Source of the DNA: Anolis sagrei
Lineage: Eukaryota; Chordata; Lepidosauria; Squamata; Anolidae
DNA length: 64,000 nt
Assembly: GCF_037176765.1 (NCBI RefSeq)
Contig: NC_090022.1
Coordinates: 86,811,891 to 86,875,890 of the forward strand
Direction: 5' to 3'
The notes under the pieces were generated by a model. The model was not told where the DNA came from. It did no database searches and was given only the letters and a program-made list of their open reading frames with translations. The translations under genes were made by a program, and so were the position numbers. Below are positions 35,313 to 46,513 of the stretch, piece by piece; position 1 is the first letter of the stretch; each line of letters starts with the position of its first letter.

Positions 35313-38300
35313 CTACAAAGATAAAAAGGCACAGTCTTTATATAAATATAAAAACGGTAATGAGAGAGCTTCTTGGAAATATTTTAATCTAAAAAGAATT
35401 ATATGCATTTGTATGAGATACTTTGCTTTTTTCCGATTGTGATAGTCCAGCGAAAGGCATGATGGTTAGCCAAGTGAAAGGTGTAATAGTTGCTTAAGGC
35501 AAGCTACTTGCCTAAAGTGATTTCTTGGTTATTTTGAATTTTTAATGGAACTTTTTGATGTTTTTTTCATTCTTTATTTTCAGCAATTGATTTTAGCATA
35601 TTCTGTTAATATAAATTGCTTTGGATTTAAAATTAAATGCATTAGAATAATGTTCCTGAACAAGTGCTTCTTAAAACTCAATGGCTGCTTCATACGCTGA
35701 ATTTGTTCTCCCATGTGCCTGTGCAAGTCATAAAAAGCAGCTCTGAAGTTTAAACTACGATGGCAAACAGAAAAATCCTTTTAGTCTTGTACTTTATAAA
35801 TGTCCCAAACTGCTAAATACCATGCTTTATCCATGTGGAAGTGGCAAAGTCCTTCTGATAGTTCACGTTGTCCTTGGCAGTGCTCTGTGATTAGGGAGCA
35901 GTGCTCAAAACAGCTAGGTCTGCAGATCCATTTTGCTTCATTCTGACAATTTCTTGAAACACTGGAGGTATGGATTGTAGGAATGGCCAGCATAGAATAA
36001 CATGCAATTACAGGAGGGCAGGATAGGTGGCCAGAAATAATATTTTTCCTCACAAATTCTTGTGCAGACATGGTGTTTAAATCCAATGTTGCACTAGCTA
36101 GTTCAATACATATATTTTGTCTTATTCCCTCCCTTCCATGACTCTCTGCACTTCTTGAAAATGTGGTAAGGTTCCCTGATTTTTATGGCATGAGGAAATG
36201 AGCTATTCTTGTGCCATAAAACTACTTCCATCAATGAAACAAGCATGGCTGATCATGGCCAGTGAACCTACAGCTGTTGTGAGCAGTTTACAAAAATGCA
36301 CACTAGCTCATAACAATATGACTTAAAAGTACCTTATGGGGACATTGGTCTTAAGAGTTCATACCATAGGCTTTGGTGTACAAATGATCATATGAACAGG
36401 AAAAACTGAGGTTTAAGAAACACTCAAATGCTGATACTCCAATAAAAATAATTTTATAATTTCTAATCTTACTTTTCCACCAAAGCAAAACTTTGTAATT
36501 AATCACTTACCTTTCTATCAGATTTACTATCACCCTCTTCTTCTCCTCCTCCTTCTTCCTCCTCCTCCTCTTCCTCCTCCTCATCTTGACTAGCAGCTTC
36601 TGCCTCACCATCACTCCTTTGCTTCTCTTCTAAAATAAATATATAAAGCTATTTTCAAAAGTGCTACTTGTGTTTTCTGGAAACGAACAATGACTTTCCT
36701 ATTCATCACTGGAACTGGCATCTATTTTTAAAATACAAAAACAGTCTTATGGAAAGATTCAAAGATTTCAGAAACACTGAATTATCATCTATTTTGCATA
36801 CCTGGCTTTTCCTCATTGGCTTCTTCCTCTTCATCCTCTGCTTCTCCCTTATCTTTTTCCTCTACCTTTTCCTCCTCATTAACATCTGGCTGAGGTGCAT
36901 CTGTCTTTTTGTACTCCGCAGCACTTGGTTGCTTCTGAAACAGTTGTCAGAGATATTCCACAATTAGGTTTCTCAGAGAATGTTCAGTTATTCATGTTGT
37001 AGTTTTATTATTTCTGCCTTTCAATATGAATCCTCCCCAAAGTGTATTTTTCCCCTTTTAAAAGATGAAATACCATACAGATAATTACAACAATGTGTTT
37101 TAAGGAACAATAGCAAGGATTTCCCATTCTGATCCCAACCAACATGCTATTCACAGGGTACACACCTTTCCAGAGCAGCAGAAAAGGATGATGAGAAACA
37201 CAGGCAGTGCCACAGTCAAGATGTAGACGACCCAAAGCCAGGGACGTTCTTCAGCCGCTGCCATCATCTGACCCACAACACCAGGCTGGAAGGCAAGTTA
37301 GGCTTTCAAATTGCATGCCCTCAGCGGTCATGAGAGGCAACATGGCAACCAAAGATACCTAAGGGCCATCCCAAATATTTCTCTAATTATTAGCAACCTC
37401 ATCACACTAGAACATCTATACAATTTAAATTTAGTTGCTGCCTCCTGCAGAACTCTAGGGTTTGCAACTTGGGGGGGGGGGGTTAAACTTCTCAGCCAAA
37501 AAGGTCCTGCACCTCACTAAACTACAAACCCCAGAATTCTGCAGAAGGAAACACTATGACTGGTTGAATCTGAAGATACACCACTTACAGAGGGTTAATT
37601 GTACAGAAAAGCCAGTCATTTAGAAGAATGATAAAATCAGAACTATGCACAATCTTTTATGTCTTGAATGCAAAAAAACTAAACTATGCCTTGTTTTTTC
37701 TGCTGAAAAACACCTTACCTCAGCAGCACCATCTGCTGCCTTCTTTAGACCCCATCCATCGTTACCCCAGTCATCAGCTACGGCCCGGTCTGTACAGACG
37801 ATGAAGTTATCAAATAATATATCCGAAGTCATAGACCATAACTCAAGCCCTAGAGCACTGAAGGGGGTCATTTTGAAAGGTTCCAGGTCTTCAAAGAAGT
37901 CTGGATTTGGAATCTTTCTTGGCTTCCAGATACCCTGAAAAATTTGCAGATACCACACTGTCAGTTTAAGCAAATTTATTTTTTCATTGACTCTTCAGAC
38001 CCTAGTGAATGGATTAGAAACCCCGAAGAAGTTTTAATTTGATTCTTAGCTATGCCATTGTGATGATTATTACTGCATGTCTTGAAATTATTTTCCACTT
38101 TTGGCAATTGAAGTTCTATTTCTCACATATCTACAGCCACTTTCTACCCATGTCAAACATCACAGTGCATGATTATATACATGCACAAGGTCAAAGATTC
38201 AACCCCTTACATCTCCAATATCAGGGCTGTATAAGAATTCTGCTACATTCAAGATGTAATATGAGAACAATTGTTTAATCAGAGAGTGTTTGAAACTGCA

Positions 38301-41300
38301 AACTCAGATATTGGCAATAAAACTGTCACTCATTCTCAGGAAACACATGAACACAGGAGTGTTTAAGCATGAACACAGGAGTGTTTAAGTTTGTATGGCA
38401 TGGCACAGCATGCAAGTTCTTTTTGAGATCATGCTAATTTGTGATACAGCAAGAAAAAAATTGTAGGAGTTACAATTTGACTATGAAGTTCCAATTCGTC
38501 AATTGCTTGATTTATTTTAAACATTTAGTGTAACTGTAAGAGTGGAGGTCTCATGATTTCAGTTTTCTTCATTTGTATCTAACACAGAGACAATAATTTC
38601 CTGGCTCTCAAAACACTCAGCCTTTCTGACCTGAGTCCATAAACTTGAGGTATCTGTATACTTATTTTGCAAACATCTAACTGCTAACTGAACAGTCCTA
38701 ATTGTGATCTACACACTTTCCATTTGATTCCACTGTTGACATAATTTCCCCCCCCCCCTACCCCCGGTCATGTTTTTATACATCTGGTACTATACTTTAC
38801 AACAGAAACAGTGCCTCATGCATTTGAAAATCTATGAACTCCAGTCCACAAAATGCCTGATTTTTCCAAAGAAAGGGAGATTCCTAATTTCAAGTCTGCC
38901 TAATTTCATTTACTGAGACAATACATTTACCTCTTCCCAAAAGCACAACCCAAAGTAAATCATTACTTTTTAAGTTATGCCATACACTAACACTACAATA
39001 TACCTCATTTAAACATAGATAGCCGACTTTTTTTTTTTTGTTCTTGTAATGTGCATTCTACTCTTTTGTTCTTGACTTTTAATAACCCTATTAAGGTGCT
39101 TTTTCTGAGCAAGGTGTTCAAAGAGGTCGAGAGAGTGGGACTTGCCCAAAGTCACCTAGTGCTTTTCATTTTTAATAGTCATAATCCGAGTCTCAAGTCA
39201 CTACTTCATATTGCCTCTACTTAAACTGAGAGTACAGAAAAGTACCTTTACATGAGCCTAGAGGTATAAATTGTGAGCAAGATCATTTACCTGATAATTA
39301 GGATTATCAATCATGGGAGGCTTCCATTTGCCTTTATAGTTGGGATTGTCAATTGTCGGCCTTTGCCAGGCACCACAGCCAGGGGCTGATTCGCATTTTG
39401 GATTCGCAATCTGAGGTGCCTCCCATTCTCCATCCATATCTTCGTCCCTGAAACAAACCCTCTGGTTTAGGATGCCATACACTTGCTTTCAGAAAAGGAG
39501 GTTTTTTGAAACTTGTATATGTTTTTGAACAGGATTGGATTTTGTTTTGTTTTAGGAGAGATTTCTTAAAAGCCTCCAAAAGCAGAAAAATAAAACTGAG
39601 GAGAAAGATGAGTTTCCAATGAAGGAGAGCATCCTAGGGTTCAGAGACCACACTACTCCTGCCTCCCCAATCCAGGGGTATGCAGGTGTTTTCTCAGAAC
39701 ACCTGAGAAATTTAGATCCAATTTAGATACTTGTATCCAAGTATGATTAATTATATCTGGATTAGATCCAACTTATAATGCACTGCCTAAAGAAACACTT
39801 TTTTCTCTATTGAATTTTATCACCAACTTTGTTGGGAGAACAAAATCTAGTATTTAAGACCAAAGAGATCAATCAGTACCCATTCACAACCACCACAGAT
39901 AAATTATTAACTTCTAGAAGGCTATCTTGCTCCCCATTTTCTTTTTTTAAAAACCTTTGTAAAACATAATAATATAAATAGATCACTGACATTATAGTGG
40001 AACTACCAGAGTTGGAAAAATTAATTTAGGGAATTAAATCTCTTAAAATGACGTAAGGAATGTTGGCAAACGTAAAAAAAAAAAAAAAAAAAGCCTCTTA
40101 ACTTTTCCAAGGACTTGTTCTATTTTTTTTTTTAACAATCATACTGGATGGAAAATAAAACGACTCTATGAAACTTTTCCAAGCCATAGCAAACCAAGTT
40201 TTGGTCTTAAAAGTAAAAAGTAGTCCCTGCAGAATGAGAGCAGAAATGCAATATGTAATCGCAGCATCAGACTACTTTTCACAACTGGATGTCAAATTCA
40301 GAATGCTGAACAAACTTAACACACAAGGTACAACAATAAAGAATGCTTACTTAAAAAATATACTGAAAGTTAACCAGCATAGTTAAAGATATATTTTAAG
40401 ACTGAGAACAATGTAACATGGAACCATAATTAATTTACCAATCCTCTGGTTTCTCTGCATCAGGATCAGGAACATACTCTGGCTCGTCATCTAACCAACC
40501 TTCTGGTTTCACAGCATCCTCATCAGGGATCTTAGCGGGAGCATCCTCATCCCTACAAAATGCCAAAAACAGACATCATTTTGAAAATTTTCAAGGAGTA
40601 TGTTCTGCTCCTGTGTCAGATTCACATGCTGGTATCATTAGCTGATTTCAGTTTCACCGCTTGCTTTCTGAGTGCAATTCAAAATATTCCCTATGAAGGT
40701 GCTTGGGAGTCGAAACCAGAACACATTTCTAACTGTTTCCACCTATATAACCATGTGGAACCTCTGCACTCAACTAGAAGGACCTTCCTTCATGTCTCTT
40801 GCAAATGCTAATGACAATAGATGAGCTTTGCCTCCTTCTCCAGTGACTTCATATGATCAAGGTTTTTATTTAGTAAAGTCGTGGCTTTGTGGCATCCCTT
40901 TGATACTTTTCCATTTCTCGGTTACAGTGCTTTGTTCTGACATGTTCAGCTTTAGTTATTCTGCTAATCTTTTTTCAAACTGTCTTTTACTGAAACTGTT
41001 GTAAATACTTTTAAGAAACTGGAATTGGGGGCCATTTGGCCAGAATACTATGGGTTTCTGTTGGCGGAAGAGTGATTACTGCTTCTTCCAAGGGCCCCCA
41101 ACCTTCACCAGCTACTTACCAGTCATCAGGCTTTACAGCATCTGGATCTGCAATCTTTGCTCTCTCATCCCAGTCCTCTGGTTTCTGGTCATTTGGGTCT
41201 TCTATTTCACGTGGAGGATTCACAGCAGGGGTCATATCAGACAGCAGGTTCCCACTATTTACAACTGTTTGATCAACTAGAATTTCAAAGCTGTTGTCTG

Positions 41301-44300
41301 GATTCAAAACTAGGATGATAAAGCAGAAGCATGAAGACTAAATTAATACTTGCAGGAGATAATAAAGAAACAACTGAGCACCAAGAAGATCAATTCTCTT
41401 TTTAATTTGTTCCTCCCTTCAATCATATGTGATATTGCTTTACCCAATGTGTACAAATGGGTCTTCTTATCAGTAAAATAGTTCTTCAAATCAGCATCAG
41501 GACGTTTTGCGTGCTTCTCCTCATACTTCCCAGTCTTGGGACTCTTGTGACGGAAGATGAAATGCAATTTGTAGTCTTCCCCACATTTATCTGGTCCAAA
41601 CATGATTGTATAGGGAGTCTTGTCATGGAATTGATCCTTTAAAAAAGAAGAAAAGAAGTTTCAAACATACTACAAATCAACTTTTCAAGGAAAACTTATG
41701 ATTTACATCTCAGACACTTTGATTCTACTTCAGCTAATCAAGGATCTCCGTAAGCCAACACATTCGCAGTGTAAAACAAAGGACAATCTGATTCATTATA
41801 ATGTCCTTTCTGTAACACCAGTGATACATTTACTGGTTCAATGCCCCCAAATTAATGTATAAGTCAGAGAAACAAATGCCCCTTCTACACAGCTGTATAA
41901 AATCCACACTGAACTGGATTATATGGCAGTGTGGAGTCAAATAACCCAGTTCAAAGTGCTTATTGTGGATTATCTTTATATTCTAGGTTCTATATGGCTG
42001 TGTGGAAAGGCCCTAAGTCATGAAACTAAAAATCCATATAGATTTTCAATGACACCAGTATTATAATGCAAAAATGGAATCAGTTTTCAGCAAAAATTGT
42101 GTATTTAGACTTTTGAGAAAACAGAAATTATGAGATGCATGTCAGTTCTTTTTAAAAATCCAGCTCTCTAAATTGGGATTGGGGAAAAGTGCTATATTTG
42201 GTCACTAAAGTTACTGAAATCATTGTTGTGCCCTACTCTAATACTGTCTTAGAAAGATTTGTTCAGAGGTTTACCATTGCTGTCCCTTGAGGGTGTAAGA
42301 CTGTGACTTGCCCAATGTCACTCCGTGATTTTGCATGACCAAACTAGGATTCAAACCCCTGTCCCACAAAGTCCTACTCCAATACGTAATAATAAAATAA
42401 TAAAACTTTATTTATATACCACCCTATCTCCCCGAAGGGACTCAGAGACCTTTTCATCAAAGTTGACTTCCAAGTCACTTACTATTATAAATAAAACCTC
42501 AAATGGCTTTAAAATCTCAATTGGCCCAGAGAAGACTAAACATTTGTCACAAATGCTCACATCCCAGGGGTTCTTTGGGTGCATAAACACACATATATGC
42601 ACACAGAGAGAGCACATTTTTGTAAGAGGCCCTCCATAATCTCCATGGGGACAATCCAGTCCTCTTAACTCCTAACAGCTGTCCACCCTTGCTATTGACA
42701 GATTAGCAGTCTAGTTTGAAAAAGTAATGACTAGTCTTTGAATATTGTCATTTTGCAAACAGTGGAAACACATAAGATTTAAATCTCAGCAGGCAAAGAA
42801 GGCATGCAACTCACCAGGTGCTGTTCATGACCTTTGCTGATCAGCTTCACATATGCACCACCACACTCAATTCCATTTTGGAAACTGACCTCATACCTTA
42901 TTTAATTTTCGGGGAAAGAGAACAAACTGTCAATTTACAAAAACGGTTTATCTCGTGACAATAACACATTTCATACAACAGTCATACTACAATTGCAGTT
43001 TTTATCAATTGAACAAAAATGCCAGTTTCTGACTACTAAAAATGCAGCAGACTAACAGAGGCTCACCCCCTGTAGCTCAATCTCTTTACACTCTGAGTGC
43101 ACTTCTGCATGGGGCTCACTCCTCACTGTAGATCTACACATCCTTTACTGCTAAAAAAAAAAAGCCATTACCACTTACTGTATAATCAAGGGCTTGGTAT
43201 CAAAGATAAAGGGCTTGTTAAGTTTAGCGGCAATTGCATGGTGTTTAGCTCTAGAAACCAGCACAAGTCCTTTATCCCCTGGAAGTTTAGTATCCATCAT
43301 TTCTTGCACTTCCCATTTGCCTACAAGAGGGGAACAAACAATATATCAGGATTTTACTGAGTGCTTTCATAATATATCCTACAGACAAACACAGTACCAA
43401 CACCCATGCCATTTCTAGCTCTTATATTTCTATTGCCCACTTTATGATCTTGACTGTGGAAATTACCTAAGAGGTTTTGCTAGAAAGTCCACATTCACTT
43501 TTTAGCTACTGTTTTCTACAATAATAAACAGATCTAGCTTGTGGGTAAAGGGAACTGATAAAGACCACTGCACAAAGTAGGAACACCCCTCTTCAGTGGA
43601 AGTTCGAGATATGGAATATTTTCATCAGAAAAAGAAAGAGCAAACTGTTGGGGTTTTTTTTCACTTCCTGCAGTAACTGTTTGAGGAATACTCTGTGGAG
43701 TGGCACGGTGACCTGTAAAGGATAGGAAAGATCAGCCAAATTCCCCTTCCCTGAATTTTGAGTCAAAGTCTTCGCTAAAACAGTCCCTTTCTTGAATGGA
43801 AATAACATTTCAGTCTACAGCAGAAAACTCCGAATTCCATACAACAGCTCATAGAAGCCACTCTCATACCAAAGTAATATTTTCTGGTCTTCATGCAGTG
43901 TTCCAAAAGACTTGTTATATTTTATCTTGCCTTTTCCCTAAAACTGTGATTCAAAGCAACTTACATTTTTAAAAAAATATGCAATATAGTTAACAACTTG
44001 TGAGCCATTACTGAAAAAATGCATACAGCTTTTAAATTTTGCTCTCAACAGACAGGGCATTTTACTATGCCAGAACTATGTTTTATTGAAGAAGCCATGA
44101 AGGAATAAACCTAAGCTACAAGTTAAGTATGGGAGTTTTAAACAATGTCCCTAAATTTCAACTACCTAGCTGTCTAAGACAACTATTGTCCCAGTAAATC
44201 TTTTGCACGTTGACACTGTGGGATGTTTTTGTTTGCATAATGCAATATTCTGGGACAATAAATACACAATGCTATTTGGTGGTTGAAACATAAGGAAAAA

Positions 44301-46482
44301 GTTTGGGTGATTATTTTGATAAGAAATTCGGCCCTCTGCGAGCACATAAAAGAAAGATAAAGCAGAGATACTGAGATCATGGGATGGAAGAACCTGGGAC
44401 GAGACACTCATAACACAGTTCACCATAGAGCAGCCAGAAAATCATTCAGGGACTCAAAAGATGCAAACAGGGTTTGGACCCTTTGAACTGCTCTTTAGTG
44501 AAAGCATTCTTGACCACACAATACATTTAACAAATAGAGACCCATGCATTAAGCCACAGAGTGAGAAAAACTGTACCAAAATCAAAGAACAGAAGCTCCT
44601 TGACATCACTTAGTTGAAACATATATATTTGCCCGCTTCTCCTGTTTCAGGGCCTGCATAAAACTTTGAACAAACTGCAACTAAATGTACCTTTTTATCC
44701 ATCACAATGAAAATTAAAAACAATGACTATAAAGTACCCATTATATTGTACAGAGATTAAATGCAGTTAAATAGTAGTATAACACAATATTAGCGGTCCT
44801 TTAAAAATAGCTCCCCAAAACCTATTGAAACAAAAAGCCTTTGCCAGTCAACAGAAGAACAAGCCTGGAAAGTACTTCCAAAATCGAGGAGCAGGCACTA
44901 AGGAAACCTTCTCTCATATCCCAAAAGGTATATATGTAAGGATGGTAGCACAAAGGGAATAGTCTCACCCAATGATCTCATAGTGTGGGCAGGACTAAGT
45001 GAGAGATTTGTCTCTTTCATGTCAAGTTATTGACAATAAAGAAATAACTAATATACTTCAGCAGGAATGCATGGAAGAACTGTCCACGCTTTAGTGACTG
45101 GGGCTGTATAAACTGATGGGAAACATACATCTTGTTAAATGATAAAAACAATACTTAAAGCTATGTAAAAATGAAAGAGAACTGATATTTATGCCCTTTG
45201 TATGTTTATATTTCGAGTTTACTAATAGTTACAAATACAATTGTAAGGCCAACACTTCTTTTCAAAGAACTCTTCAGAAGATAAATCCCTCATGCCATTA
45301 CAGTACTCCGTGATGTTTTAAGTGTAGCACTTAAAACATCTGTTTGCCTCATGGCCTACTTGGTGAAAAAGTAAAACAGAGAACTGAATATGCATTGCCT
45401 TTCAACATAGTTTCATATGCTTCAAAGGTGCTTTCCTCCTAGTTTTGCTTATACAGTATAGAAAAGGCCAAGCAAGATACTATACTCACCATCATATTTG
45501 GCAATTTCATCATCTGTATCATCTTTCTTAGCTTTGGAAAGAACCCACCTGAATTTTTAAAAAACCAAGGTTTCAATGAAGATAGTGCACAGCAAGAAGG
45601 GCTGCCAACCAGCCATAATTGACTGATATGACTTTCAATGGACTAAGGTCCCTTCTTCACTGCCCTATATCCTAGGATCTGATCCCAGATTATCTGTTTA
45701 TCTCAGATTATATGGCAGTGGAGACTGATATAATCCAGTTCAAAGGAAATAATTGGGATCAGATCCTGGGATATAATGACAGTGTAGAAGAGGCCTAACT
45801 AAGTTCAAAGGAACACATATCAATCTACTGAGACACTTAAATAAATACTTAGAATTTAAGCATTTCAAACTACTTGCAAACCAAGTTATTGACAATAACA
45901 AAATAACTAATATACTTGAGCAGGAATACATGGGAGAACTATACACCTTTTAGTGCCTGGACTTAGACCAGTTTGGCTTCCTCCCTTATGACAGATAGTT
46001 TAGGGTTATGTTTTAGGCTGTTCACTAAAGCAGGGGTATCAAACTTCCACATTTGGAGCCATAAATTGCTATTGACAGAAGTGCAGCTACACTGTAGAAT
46101 GAATGCAGTTTGACAATATGTTAACTGCAATGGAATCATGAGAAGTGTAGTTTGGTAATGCTCCAGCTAGCTCTATCGGGCAGAATAGGCTAAAGGCTTT
46201 ATAAAACTAGACTTCCTATGAGTTCATGCCATTGAACCTTGAATTAATGCAGTCTGACACCATGTTAACTGCCATGGAATCATGGGAGGTGTAGCTTGGT
46301 AAAGCTCCAGCTAGCTCTATTAGGCAGAATAGGCTTTATAAAACTAGAACTATGATTTCATGTCATTGAACCTTGATAGCTAAAAGGCTGTCACACTGCA
46401 TTACTTTTACAGTGTAGATGCACCTTGTCAGACTACTATTCTACCCCAATGCTCTCCACATGTGGCACCTGCACCTTTGAAT

Positions 46483-46513
<31 letters not shown>

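Noticed and set aside
35781-36086. 101-codon minus-strand frame in CANX intron 14
   Set aside because: Lies between two exons whose phases already match; no acceptor/donor pair and no conserved residues.
36668-36967. Plus-strand frame rich in Phe/Leu that looks like a membrane protein
   Set aside because: Antisense of the acidic calnexin tail exon (Glu/Lys codons read backwards give Phe/Leu).
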